64,000 nt of DNA, taken from contig NZ_MUBG01000001.1 of assembly GCF_002022415.1 (NCBI RefSeq), forward strand, positions 558,001 through 622,000. The letters are read 5' to 3'. The stretch is from Bartonella sp. WD12.1 (GTDB lineage: Bacteria; Pseudomonadota; Alphaproteobacteria; Rhizobiales; Rhizobiaceae). Positions within the stretch are counted from its first letter, which is position 1. Each line of letters opens with the position of its first letter. Position numbers and translations under genes: made by a program. The notes under the pieces are model-generated. The model saw only the letters and a program-made list of their open reading frames with translations. It was not told where the DNA came from and made no database searches. Positions 19,458 through 26,449 of this stretch are shown here, piece by piece.

Positions 19458-19817
19458 TTATTGCCGATAAGTACTGTAGAATGGATTTTGATATTCCCGT
19501 TCTTCTATCTTGTCTAAGACATCACTGTATGCCCAGCTGTGAGCTATAAAAGGATATGGGGTATCCTCTACAAAGTAATAATGCTCATAATCGTCTAAGT
19601 ATTTTTGAACATAAAGTTCAGCAACTTCTTCAGAAATATCATCATAGCGGTTTGACATAAGATCAATACGAAGAATGCTTACAACGGTTTCCATCTGGCC
19701 CACAATGTCCATGATTTCAGTTTCATCAATTGGTCCAGGTTTAGCGTAGTAATCATCATCGTAAGTGGACACAATCAACAAGATCTCATCAGCACCTACA
19801 AAAAGCTGTTTATTCAT
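19458..19817 (-). CDS. Hypothetical acidic phage protein
   Basis: About 119 aa, strongly acidic (many Asp, Glu, Tyr), with no recognised domain, no signal peptide and no membrane segment. MNKQLFVGAD at 19817 follows GAGGGGATGGAA and is preferred to 19838. It is the first gene of the leftward early operon, 64 bp downstream of the operator cluster. Acidic early phage proteins are often DNA mimics or inhibitors of host proteins, which is only a guess here. Confidence 0.65.
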   Translation of the reverse strand: MNKQLFVGADEILLIVSTYDDDYYAKPGPIDETEIMDIVGQMETVVSILRIDLMSNRYDDISEEVAELYVQKYLDDYEHYYFVEDTPYPFIAHSWAYSDVLDKIEEREYQNPFYSTYRQ

Positions 19818-19880
19818 TTTCCATCCCCTCTCATTCACGTTGGCAAATGTTTTTTTCTAAGTTATGGGGATAGATGTAAC

Positions 19881-19925
19881 ACGCTTTAGCGTTTATGTCA
19901 ATTAAAAAAATCGCTATAGCGTTAT
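19881..19925. promoter_or_regulatory. Left operator sites of the prophage 1 repressor
   Basis: ACGCTTTAGCGT at 19881-19892 and CGCTATAGCG at 19912-19921 share the half-site TAGCGTT with the sites right of the repressor gene. They sit 64 bp upstream of the leftward early operon and just before the small rightward ORF at 19952. They probably let the repressor shut off the leftward promoter. Confidence 0.7.
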
Positions 19926-19951
19926 TTTAATTAATAATGTAGGAACACAAA

Positions 19952-20134
19952 ATGAAGAGTTCTAAAAATTTAGAAGTAATTTTACCTAATATTGTTGTAA
20001 GATGGGAGGCTTTATCTACGACACAAAAACAAGAAATATTAAAGATAGTAGAAGATATTACTCATGCTGTTCCGTCAACAAAACATTCAAAGCTTCGAGT
20101 TTCTTCTTATCTCCGGATGAAGCCCAAGTTATAA
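19952..20134 (+). CDS. Possible small ORF running into the repressor gene
   Basis: A 60-aa ORF with GTAGGAA upstream of its ATG. Its 3' half is antisense to the end of the repressor gene. The first 35 residues (KSSKNLEVILPNIVVRWEAL) look protein-like, but nothing is recognised. It lies right after the left operators, so a transcript from there would also be antisense to the repressor mRNA. Confidence 0.3.
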   Translation: MKSSKNLEVILPNIVVRWEALSTTQKQEILKIVEDITHAVPSTKHSKLRVSSYLRMKPKL

Positions 20135-20372
20135 ATTTTATATCTTCCTCGGAAATGTTGAATCCAGTTATTACATATATAGCGCTTGCATTTCCGAGTG
20201 CATTAAGAATAGCCATCAATTTATCCACAGAAGGCCTTTTCCCTCCATTCACCATCTGTTGTATATAGTTTTGCCCACAGCCCGCGGCTTTACTTATTTC
20301 AATCATTGTTCGTCCGTCATTTTTTATTAGTTCAATTAAACGTTGAAACCAATCTTTTTCAATCTTTGTCAT
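20058..20372 (-). CDS. XRE-type phage repressor, short form
   Basis: A 104-aa helix-turn-helix protein. RTMIEISKAAGCGQNYIQQMVNGGKRPS at residues about 21-48 is the HTH. The C-terminus is a short helical tail; there is no S24/LexA-like cleavage domain. It lies between two groups of matching palindromes and so is the likely prophage 1 repressor, controlling both early directions and itself. Without a self-cleavage domain it should be relieved by an antirepressor such as 18580-19404 rather than by RecA. Confidence 0.82.
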   Translation of the reverse strand: MTKIEKDWFQRLIELIKNDGRTMIEISKAAGCGQNYIQQMVNGGKRPSVDKLMAILNALGNASAIYVITGFNISEEDIKFITWASSGDKKKLEALNVLLTEQHE

Positions 20373-20392
20373 TTTAAAGCCTTTACACTTTT

Positions 20393-20417
20393 ACGCTATA
20401 GCGTTATATTAGCGTTA
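20393..20417. promoter_or_regulatory. Right operator sites of the prophage 1 repressor
   Basis: A perfect 12-bp palindrome ACGCTATAGCGT at 20393-20404, followed by a half-site AGCGTTA at 20411-20417. They are 20-45 bp upstream of the repressor start and 40-65 bp upstream of the rightward gene at 20458, so they can control both. Confidence 0.75.
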
Positions 20418-20457
20418 TAAGATTAGATTATGTGATGAAGGAGTGTAAAAAAACACG

Positions 20458-20709
20458 ATGCGCCATGCTTCCCTTGTAAAGGATATAGAGTTGTTTTTAA
20501 CTAATAACAAAATGTCTCCGTACACTTTTGGCTTCAAATCAATAAAAAATGGTCGTTTAGTTTCACGGTTACGACAAGGTGGACGCATATGGCCGGAAAC
20601 GGAAATGCGCATTCGTACATTTATGAAATACTACCCAAATAATATACGCCCCGGCGTTACAAATCAAGATCTCCCCCATCGTGTGAGTTTGTTGATGGTT
20701 GTGCAGTAA
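20458..20709 (+). CDS. Small putative DNA-binding protein in the Cro position
   Basis: An 83-aa basic protein. KDIELFLTNNKMSPYTFGF followed by NGRLVSRLRQGGRIWPETEMRIRTFM resembles a small alphaproteobacterial HTH-like family. It is the first rightward gene after the repressor and operators, the place of cro. GAAGGAG at 20438-20444 is 13 nt from the ATG; a GTGT/ACAC hairpin in between could bring it closer. Confidence 0.65.
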   Translation: MRHASLVKDIELFLTNNKMSPYTFGFKSIKNGRLVSRLRQGGRIWPETEMRIRTFMKYYPNNIRPGVTNQDLPHRVSLLMVVQ

Positions 20710-20761
20710 GCAGGGCAGGATATGAGCAAACCGATGCGCAACAGTCATTAGGTGGGTAGAG

Positions 20762-21460
20762 ATGAGTATATCAAAGAAATACGAGTTTGTAGAAGAAGGT
20801 ACGTTGTTTAAGCCTTTCAGTTTTAATAAGGCATATATCTGTACTCTTTACCGAATTAGAGCCTTAAGAGATTTTGGTAATGTTAGCGCCGGTGAGCTTG
20901 GTGGTCTTATAGAGAAAGAAGATAATCTTTCTCATGATGGTGATTGTTGGGTTGGGTATGGTGCACTAGTTTACGAAAATGCTCGCGTTCACGGTGATGC
21001 AGAAGTTAGCATTAATGCACGGGTTTGCGGTAGTGCACAGGTTTATGATGATGCTCATATTTGTGGTAATGCATATGTTTCCGGTAAAGCAGAAGTTTAC
21101 GGTGGTGCTTGGGTTTATGATCATGCTCGTGTTTACGACAATGCTCGTGTTTACGGTCGCGCACAAGTTTACCGTGATTCACGAGTGTATGATAATGCAG
21201 AAATTTCCGGTGATGCACAAGTTTATGATGATGCACGCGTTTATGATGATGCTTTTGTTTACGGTAATGCTCACGTTTATAGGGATGCACGGGTATATGA
21301 AAATGCGCATGTTTATGGGGATGTAAAAACTGGCTATAATACACACATTTGTGGCGATACACGAGTTTATGAAAATGCAAAGATTAAAGACGAAATATGC
21401 TTTGCAAGTGGTATTTTTAATTGTTGGCAGTCTTCCCCGGCTTTAAACCAGTTTAGATAA
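20762..21460 (+). CDS. Hexapeptide-repeat (left-handed beta-helix-like) phage protein, copy 1
   Basis: A 232-aa protein. The N-terminal ~60 residues (RIRALRDFGNVSAGELGGLI, then DNLSHDGDCWVG) form a conserved cap. Residues about 65-215 are tandem hexapeptides of the type ARVYGN/AQVYDD, encoded by 18-nt repeats, which fold as a beta-helix. No acyltransferase active-site loop or signal peptide was seen. It is a paralogue of the protein at 24150, with the same cap. The role in the phage is unknown; it may be a structural scaffold or a DNA mimic. Confidence 0.8.
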   Translation: MSISKKYEFVEEGTLFKPFSFNKAYICTLYRIRALRDFGNVSAGELGGLIEKEDNLSHDGDCWVGYGALVYENARVHGDAEVSINARVCGSAQVYDDAHICGNAYVSGKAEVYGGAWVYDHARVYDNARVYGRAQVYRDSRVYDNAEISGDAQVYDDARVYDDAFVYGNAHVYRDARVYENAHVYGDVKTGYNTHICGDTRVYENAKIKDEICFASGIFNCWQSSPALNQFR

Positions 21461-21562
21461 ACATTTTAACAAAACGTCAGATGACTGACACGCTTTTCTG
21501 TCTTGTTTAGGCACGAAGACAGGCTGGGCAATTTTATACTTAAAGAAAGAAGGAGATATGTG

Positions 21563-21889
21563 ATGGCCACGAAATCATCCTGGGTAAAATTTTATCCTGG
21601 TCAATTTTTAATTGAGCTTATGCTTTTGAAGCCAAAAGAAACAGCTATTTATACAACACTGGTCTTGCTCATGCTTCATGAGCGCGCACCTATTTTTAAT
21701 GATGCTTCTCATTTATCAAGTTTGTGCAGCTGTTCAGTGTGGACGTTTCGAAACATATTAGAATCTTTAATGAGCCGTGGTTATATCATTCGTTTAGAGA
21801 GTGGCCGTTTGTGGTACACATCATCAGCAGTTGATCTTGATATCAGTAGTACATCTTCAGAAAAAAAGGGGGAAAGCTATGTCAACTAA
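21563..21889 (+). CDS. Small winged-helix-like phage protein (DUF1376-like N-terminus)
   Basis: About 108 aa starting MATKSSWVKFYPGQFL. The body (KPKETAIYTTLVLLMLHER, then LSSLCSCSVWTFRNILESLMSRGYIIRLE) has the fold pattern of the DUF1376/replication-initiator N-terminal domain found in the next gene. ATG 21563 follows AAGGAGATATGTG and is preferred to 21503. It overlaps the next gene by 11 bp. Probably a partial duplicate of that domain or a regulator of replication. Confidence 0.65.
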   Translation: MATKSSWVKFYPGQFLIELMLLKPKETAIYTTLVLLMLHERAPIFNDASHLSSLCSCSVWTFRNILESLMSRGYIIRLESGRLWYTSSAVDLDISSTSSEKKGESYVN

Positions 21890-22403
21890 ATTACTGTGGG
21901 TTAAAAGTTTTTCGTCTGATTGTCTTGCTGACACGAGTGGAATGAAAGCATTTCAGATAGCAACATACGTAATATTGCAATGGCACATGCGTAGAAGTGG
22001 TGAACCTATTTTTTGTGATCCAAGTAAATTAGCACACAGTGCTGGTTGCTCGGTTAATGCTTTTAATAAGGCATTAGATTTTTTGTTACGTGATCAGAAA
22101 ATCGTTCGTTTAGAAGATGGCCGTTTGTGGAGTTTGCAAGTCGAGGAAGAACTTAAAAACTTTATTGATAAACAAGAGCATATATCGCAAGTGCGTAGTG
22201 AAGCTGGGAGAAAAGGTGCACAAGCAAAAATGCTTAAAAAACAATCTGTTAATGATTATGTTGAAGCAAATGGTAAGCAAAATAATAATTTTGTTGAAGC
22301 AAACGATAAGCAAAATCAAGCTATAAAGAATAAGAATAAGAATATATATAAAAAACTAACACTATCGTGTTATCAAAAAAAGAAAATGCTTCAGAAGATT
22401 TAG
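21879..22403 (+). CDS. DUF1376-type phage replication protein, N-terminal part
   Basis: About 174 aa starting MSTKLLWVKSFSSDCL after GGGGGAAAGC. The N-terminal winged-helix-like domain is followed by a Lys/Asn-rich linker. The final residues after KNIYKK look out of frame: adding one A to the A6 tract at about 22350-22355 reads straight into the 22367-23011 frame, which carries the expected C-terminal domain. So this is probably the 5' half of a single replication gene. Confidence 0.7.
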   Translation: MSTKLLWVKSFSSDCLADTSGMKAFQIATYVILQWHMRRSGEPIFCDPSKLAHSAGCSVNAFNKALDFLLRDQKIVRLEDGRLWSLQVEEELKNFIDKQEHISQVRSEAGRKGAQAKMLKKQSVNDYVEANGKQNNNFVEANDKQNQAIKNKNKNIYKKLTLSCYQKKKMLQKI

Positions 22404-23011
22404 CAACTGAAGTTTCGGTTCAAGACGAAACAACCGATGATGCTGTTGAGCAGCATTTGGATCACGATACACCCTCATCAGAAAACCAATCACCCGTTTC
22501 ACAGCAAAAAAGCACTGAAAAGAAAACCAAGCGGTCTGGAGATAGACGAGGTTGTCGCATTCCTGAGGATTTCGAACCTAACTTGAAATACGCAATCGAC
22601 AAGGGCTTAACGCATGAAGAGGCGTTATCAGAGTTTGAGAGATTTAAAAACTACTGGCTAGCAAGACCAAGAAAATGTGCAGAAATCAAGGATTGGCAGC
22701 GGACATGGTACAACTGGGTTACTTCCGATTATGGACTTTTAGCTAAGAAAAAAGCGAAACTGGAAAAGGAAAAACAAAATGGTAGGTATGAAAATTATTC
22801 TCAGCGACAAAAAAGTTTCAGCGAACGTCTTGCAGAAAGTTTCGAAAGTTCCAGAGATGATTTCTCATCTGGAAATGCTTATGAAGAGGATCAACCGAGG
22901 GTATCCATCGACCTTCAAGAGTGGGAGCGAATTGACGAAGCAGGAGGAGGAAAAAGTTTTGGATGCTTGCAATCGTCTACAGAGATTGCTCAGTGTGAAA
23001 GCTTCAGATGA
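22367..23011 (+). CDS. DUF1376-type phage replication protein, C-terminal part (frameshift-separated)
   Basis: About 214 aa. The N-terminal half is an acidic/Gln linker. The C-terminal domain (GCRIPEDFEPNLKYAIDKGL, then FKNYWLARPRKCAEIKDWQRTWYNWV) is the motif that ends DUF1376-type replication initiators. The only start is GTG 22367 and no Shine-Dalgarno precedes it, which supports a frameshift from the 21879 gene. The last ~75 residues overlap the next gene in another frame. Confidence 0.65.
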   Translation: MLSKKENASEDLATEVSVQDETTDDAVEQHLDHDTPSSENQSPVSQQKSTEKKTKRSGDRRGCRIPEDFEPNLKYAIDKGLTHEEALSEFERFKNYWLARPRKCAEIKDWQRTWYNWVTSDYGLLAKKKAKLEKEKQNGRYENYSQRQKSFSERLAESFESSRDDFSSGNAYEEDQPRVSIDLQEWERIDEAGGGKSFGCLQSSTEIAQCESFR

Positions 23012-23348
23012 GCAGATTAAGAAAGCTGCTTTCTTGCTTTCAAGTTTGAGAGTTCCTGCTAACACAGATCCCAATGTAGTTTCCTCATCCTACAAGCTAA
23101 CACTCAAACAAGTTTCAGCGTACGCTCTTGCACAAGCCGTTGAAAATATTCTCACCGGTCAGGTTGAAGGGATGTCAAAGGTATTCATGCCCACATGTGC
23201 AGAACTTGTTTCCTATTGTCAGAAGCTAGAAAGCGAGGTGCTTAGCAGAGCTTGGTATGTGCATAGAGCGATTGAAAATACACGGGCAAAAGCACTGAAA
23301 GAACAGGAGAAGCGAGAGAACGTCATTCCATTCACAAAAACGGCGTGA
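22881..23348 (+). CDS. Hypothetical phage replication-region protein
   Basis: About 155 aa, helical, with no recognised domain. The conserved-looking part begins at ELTKQEEEKVLDACNRLQ and contains ASDEQIKKAAFLLSSLRVP and KLTLKQVSAYALAQAVENIL. The start is uncertain: ATG 22875/22881 overlap the previous gene, and a TTG near 22964 has a very strong AGGAGGAGG upstream. Its position after the initiator suggests a replication-accessory role. Confidence 0.55.
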   Translation: MKRINRGYPSTFKSGSELTKQEEEKVLDACNRLQRLLSVKASDEQIKKAAFLLSSLRVPANTDPNVVSSSYKLTLKQVSAYALAQAVENILTGQVEGMSKVFMPTCAELVSYCQKLESEVLSRAWYVHRAIENTRAKALKEQEKRENVIPFTKTA

Positions 23349-23532
23349 TGAGTTTTAGAACAGCAAAATAGAGAGAAGTGCTGATCATTTTTGGATTGGA
23401 TATGCATTTAAATCGACAGAAAGGCACCTTAGAGAGAGATTTAGAAGTTTTTTGATGAAATTCCACATTGGGAACATAAAATGCTCTGTACGGGGTTAAT
23501 TTAAGGAAATTAAAACAGATGCTAAAATCGGG

Positions 23533-23850
23533 ATGATAATTATGAAATTTATAAAACGTTTTTTCTGTAAAAAACCTCAACAACCAATAAAAAAACATTT
23601 CGTGAGCACTGTTCATGGTTATGAGGCATGGTTTCATCATGATGAATCATGGGAGTTGGTATGGAGTGAATGTTTTTACAACCTCTATGAGGATGAAGAT
23701 GGAAGACGAACATTTGAAAGATTTAAAGGGCGTTATTATCGTTGTGAACCAAACGCAGTGGACTTTAGTGTGAGGGCACAAATAGATGCTTGGATTCACG
23801 GGGGTGATCTTCCTAAAACTGGAAATACTGGGAAGGATTTGACCAACTAA
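23533..23850 (+). CDS. Hypothetical small phage protein
   Basis: Up to 105 aa, basic N-terminus (KFIKRFFCKKPQQPIKKH) then an aromatic, acidic middle (YEAWFHHDESWELVWSECFY). ATG 23542 is an alternative start and has GGGA 9 nt upstream. No domain recognised, no signal peptide. It ends 27 bp before the promoter of the C4-like element. Confidence 0.5.
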   Translation: MIIMKFIKRFFCKKPQQPIKKHFVSTVHGYEAWFHHDESWELVWSECFYNLYEDEDGRRTFERFKGRYYRCEPNAVDFSVRAQIDAWIHGGDLPKTGNTGKDLTN

Positions 23851-23877
23851 ATTACAATGGAATGATGAGTTTTTTGT

Positions 23878-23906
23878 TTGACAGTGAGAGATAGTTTTGC
23901 TATACA
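23878..23906 (+). promoter_or_regulatory. Strong sigma-70 promoter of the C4-like RNA, prophage 1
   Basis: TTGACA at 23878-23883, exactly 17 bp, then TATACA at 23901-23906. Transcription would start near 23913, just before the first guide-complementary segment (23916-23928). Confidence 0.75.
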
Positions 23907-24020
23907 GATACCCAAGTGCTCAAAACACTTAACGATAAGCGGATAGGTTACGAAACAATCTCTCCAATGTCTTTTTAAACTGACTATCTTTTTACGTATT
24001 TCAACGTATAGTGATTTTGT

Positions 24021-24097
24021 CGGGTGTGGTTACACCATACAATACCCTTTATGGGGAAAGTGTAACGACGGACTTATCGCCGTGTTTTGAGCACCCG
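24021..24097 (+). ncRNA. C4-type antisense RNA element, prophage 1
   Basis: The fold is seen in sequence. A closing stem pairs 24021-24026 with 24092-24097. An inner stem GTTACAC 24029-24035 pairs with GTGTAAC 24060-24066 and encloses an ACCC/GGGG hairpin. A 4-bp hairpin 24068-24071/24080-24083 presents ACTTATCG in its loop. Guide b' (24073-24079, CTTATCG) is complementary to CGATAAG at 23933-23939 and again at 24132-24138 over the ribosome-binding site of the next gene. Guide a' (24082-24094) is perfectly complementary to 23916-23928 and partly to 24118-24124. This is the arrangement of the P1/P7 C4 RNA, which represses ant translation. Covariation with 49940-50017 supports it; assignment to the Rfam C4 class is inference. 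Confidence 0.75.
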
Positions 24098-24117
24098 GCG
24101 CCCTTTTGGGGCGTCAA

Positions 24118-24138
24118 TCAAAACTTTATTACGATAAG
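24118..24138 (+). promoter_or_regulatory. Antisense target sites a2/b2 at the ribosome-binding site of the 24150 gene
   Basis: TCAAAAC (24118-24124) and CGATAAG (24132-24138) repeat the upstream a1/b1 sites and are complementary to the C4 guides. CGATAAG runs into the Shine-Dalgarno AAGGA (24136-24140), 9 nt before ATG 24150, so pairing would block translation. Confidence 0.7.
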
Positions 24139-24149
24139 GAAAACTCCAA

Positions 24150-24806
24150 ATGCAAAAATATGAATTTACAAGCGAAACAATCGAAACAGCTGATGGGCAC
24201 ACTCTTCATCGTATTCGTGCCTTAAGAGATTTTGGTAATGTTAAAGCTGGTGACCTTGGTGGCTATATAGAGCTAGAGGACAATCTTTCTCATGATGGTG
24301 ATTGTTGGGTTGGGGGTAATGCTTATGTTTATAGAGACGTTGCCCGTGTTTATGAGAATGCTATCGTGTGTGGTGATGCTGTTGTTTGTGGACAGGTTTA
24401 TGGGAATGCTTATATGTCTGGATATACCCGTGCTTATATTGATGCACATGTTTATGGGAATGCTCGTATTTTAAAGGAAGCATGGGTTTATAGTGATGGC
24501 CATGTTTATGGGAATTCTGAGGTCGCCGGTTCAGCTCGTATTGCATCAGGGGCAAAAGTTTATGGGAATGCAAAAATTGCTGCTCATGCAAAAATTATTG
24601 GTGAAGTTTATGAGAATGCTACGATTGGTGGCCGTGTTAGGATTTACGGTTCCGTTTATGGTAATGCAAAAATTGCTGGTAGTGGATGGGTTTGGGGAAA
24701 AGCATATGGTAATGCAAAAATCACAGGAAAAAACGAGTGGTCTATTCCAATAAATTGTGAGGTTTATGAAGGCGATAATATCGTCGAGATTGCTACAGCA
24801 GCGTAA
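24150..24806 (+). CDS. Hexapeptide-repeat phage protein, copy 2 (C4 target)
   Basis: A 218-aa paralogue of 20762-21460. It has the same cap (HRIRALRDFGNVKAGDLGGY, then DNLSHDGDCWVGG), then imperfect hexapeptides such as AKVYGN, AKIAAH and GSVYGN, and a short non-repetitive tail. It takes the position that ant has in the C4 locus of prophage 2, with its ribosome-binding site complementary to the C4 guides. It is therefore likely made only when that RNA is lifted, e.g. at induction. Molecular role unknown. Confidence 0.8.
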   Translation: MQKYEFTSETIETADGHTLHRIRALRDFGNVKAGDLGGYIELEDNLSHDGDCWVGGNAYVYRDVARVYENAIVCGDAVVCGQVYGNAYMSGYTRAYIDAHVYGNARILKEAWVYSDGHVYGNSEVAGSARIASGAKVYGNAKIAAHAKIIGEVYENATIGGRVRIYGSVYGNAKIAGSGWVWGKAYGNAKITGKNEWSIPINCEVYEGDNIVEIATAA

Positions 24807-24810
24807 ATAA

Positions 24811-24834
24811 CAGGCGCGGGGGGCGCCTGCTTTT
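24811..24834 (+). terminator. Rho-independent terminator after the hexapeptide gene
   Basis: Perfect 7-bp stem CAGGCGC (24811-24817) and GCGCCTG (24823-24829), 5-nt G loop, then C and TTTT. Confidence 0.8.
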
Positions 24835-24840
24835 AAACAA

Positions 24841-24873
24841 AAAAAGCCGCGTCATTTATGTGATGCGGCTTTT
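24841..24873. terminator. Bidirectional terminator between convergent genes
   Basis: AAAAAGCCGC and GCGGCTTTT form a long stem around a short loop, with A and T runs on both sides. It can stop rightward transcripts and the leftward gene whose stop codon is at 24872-24874. Confidence 0.75.
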
Positions 24874-25318
24874 AAAGAGGCTTCTTATTCACGACTTTAG
24901 AATAAAAAATCTTACGGTATTTTTCATCTCCTTTATAGAGAGAAAATACAGAGCCATTTACTTGTACTATTAAGTAAAAATCATCAAAACTACTAAACTC
25001 CCAACACCTCTTGATGTAACAAGAATCAAAATCGTTCTTAAACAAACAATCAGACAGATAATAATTGATGCTTGCAATACGCTGGTCAACCACATCGTCA
25101 TCATAAAAAATATCGATAACGTCTTTCTGAAAACTAATATTAGGATTTTTTCTTTTATTTTTTCTTTGGTAATTGTTGTAGACACAGATGAGAAGATCAT
25201 CAAAAATTTTCTGCCATTGAATATTTGTTTTTGATGTTAAAAGTGCATCCTGTTCTAAGGTTGCATCTCCATTATGGTGCGTCTTTAAAAATCTAATTCT
25301 CTCAGGTATATGAAACAT
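24872..25318 (-). CDS. Hypothetical phage accessory protein
   Basis: About 148 aa, starting MFHIPERIRF at 25318, preceded by GAAGGGA. Rich in Asp, Phe and Tyr; no signal peptide, membrane segment or recognised domain. The longer frame to 25387 lacks a Shine-Dalgarno. It is on the strand opposite to the surrounding phage operon, between a bidirectional terminator and a toxin-antitoxin pair, a typical place for a lysogenic-conversion gene. Confidence 0.55.
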   Translation of the reverse strand: MFHIPERIRFLKTHHNGDATLEQDALLTSKTNIQWQKIFDDLLICVYNNYQRKNKRKNPNISFQKDVIDIFYDDDVVDQRIASINYYLSDCLFKNDFDSCYIKRCWEFSSFDDFYLIVQVNGSVFSLYKGDEKYRKIFYSKVVNKKPL

Positions 25319-25467
25319 AGTCTTCCCTTCTGTAACCTCTGTGCGTTTTTCAGTTTTTCTTGTTAACACGAGCGTTTTCTGTATCATGATGCTTTAAAGA
25401 AGATTATATTTTTCCAAAATATCCTGCACAGCTTCAACCAATTGACTTTCTTTAATGGTTATTTAGG

Positions 25468-25779
25468 TTAGATATGTGGAACAGATCGTTCAAGGGGTTG
25501 TACAGCTAACCGAAGCCCCATAGTTCGTAGTAAGGCAGTCAAACTGCGAAGCTCAGGGTTTCCTTTCTGTGAAAGTGTACGATAAAGCTGTGTTGGATTT
25601 AGTTCAGCTGCTTTAGCTACAGTTTGAACACCACCATAGGCTTTTGCCATTTGACGAAGCGTTACAAGTAGCTCACCTTGATCGCCATCAGCTAAAATTG
25701 CATCAAGGGTAGCTGCTGCCGTTTCAGGATCATTACAGAACAGTTCAGCCATTGCATCATCATGGTTACGGTCTTTCAT
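25468..25779 (-). CDS. HTH antitoxin of a HigBA/COG3636-type module
   Basis: A 103-aa DNA-binding antitoxin. The C-terminal half is the HTH (YGGVQTVAKAAELNPTQLYRTLSQKGNPELRSL), of the COG3636 addiction-module family; the acidic N-terminus probably binds the toxin. It lies 12 bp downstream of the toxin gene on the same strand, the toxin-first order typical of this class. Confidence 0.88.
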   Translation of the reverse strand: MKDRNHDDAMAELFCNDPETAAATLDAILADGDQGELLVTLRQMAKAYGGVQTVAKAAELNPTQLYRTLSQKGNPELRSLTALLRTMGLRLAVQPLERSVPHI

Positions 25780-25791
25780 CTCTACACTCCT

Positions 25792-26115
25792 TTAATCTTC
25801 ACGGTTTTGCCAATCATGCCAATAAGCGCACGCGCGGGTAATATCAGTGTTTTGCGTCCTTTTGGTGCCACCACACAATAACAGCAACACGGTTTTTCCT
25901 AATTGGGTATAATAAATTCGGTAACCAGGCCCGATATGAATTCGCAATTCATAAATGCCATCACGAAGTGGTCTAAAATCACCAAAATTTCCTTGCTCCA
26001 AACGGTTAAGGCGGCGAATAATTGCGGTTTTAGCTTGCACATCACGAAGTTTGTATAACCAGTCGGTTATCAAATTTTTTCCATCAGCAGTAAGGTAGTG
26101 GCGTATCTTAAACAT
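25792..26115 (-). CDS. RelE/HigB-like toxin (phage Gp49-like)
   Basis: A 107-aa protein of the COG3657 / Gp49-like family, mRNA interferases that cleave at the ribosome. DWLYKLRDVQAKTAIIRRLNRLEQGNFGD and ELRIHIGPGYRIYYTQ, then LLLLCGGTKRTQ, match the family core including the basic and aromatic positions. A 14-bp perfect palindrome lies just upstream (26126-26139). First gene of the toxin-antitoxin pair. Confidence 0.9.
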   Translation of the reverse strand: MFKIRHYLTADGKNLITDWLYKLRDVQAKTAIIRRLNRLEQGNFGDFRPLRDGIYELRIHIGPGYRIYYTQLGKTVLLLLCGGTKRTQNTDITRACAYWHDWQNRED

Positions 26116-26125
26116 AAACAGATTA

Positions 26126-26139
26126 TCGTTTATAAACGA
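26126..26139. promoter_or_regulatory. Palindromic operator of the first toxin-antitoxin pair
   Basis: Perfect 14-bp palindrome TCGTTTATAAACGA, 11 bp upstream of the toxin start on the minus strand. The antitoxin HTH is the obvious ligand, for autoregulation. Confidence 0.6.
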
Positions 26140-26449
26140 ATATTTGTCAAGGATTGATATAGTTTTCTTGAAAAGATTTTGCCTTTATATGAAAGCTTTT
26201 TAAAATATGCATTCATAGAAGAAATTTATGAATATTATCAATGAGTTCTATGAATGAGCTGAGAACAGCATTTGGATGTTGGTAAAATGCTATAAAATGT
26301 TTGTTTTCAGTATATTATTTTGTTTATCTGTATTAACTAGTTTAATATATTATGATATAATATTGTAAATATATATAAAAATTAGTTTTTTATTCCTATA
26401 TTTTGTTTCATTAAGACACACATAATTTTTCTTAGAAAAGATATCCAAC
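26140..26449. other. AT-rich gap before ssb
   Basis: A 310-bp region without a supportable gene. It must hold the rightward promoter for ssb; no clear -35/-10 pair was picked out of the AT background. The last 30 bp (CTTAGAAAAGATATC) recur before the second ssb at about 51062-51076. Confidence 0.5.

Noticed and set aside
20966..21380. Met/Val- and His-rich ORFs in both directions over the hexapeptide repeats
   Set aside because: They arise from the 18-nt repeats in other frames.
20762..21460. Could the short regular repeats be a CRISPR array?
   Set aside because: The period is 18 nt, there are no unique spacers, and the repeats encode hexapeptides in one continuous frame with a cap domain.
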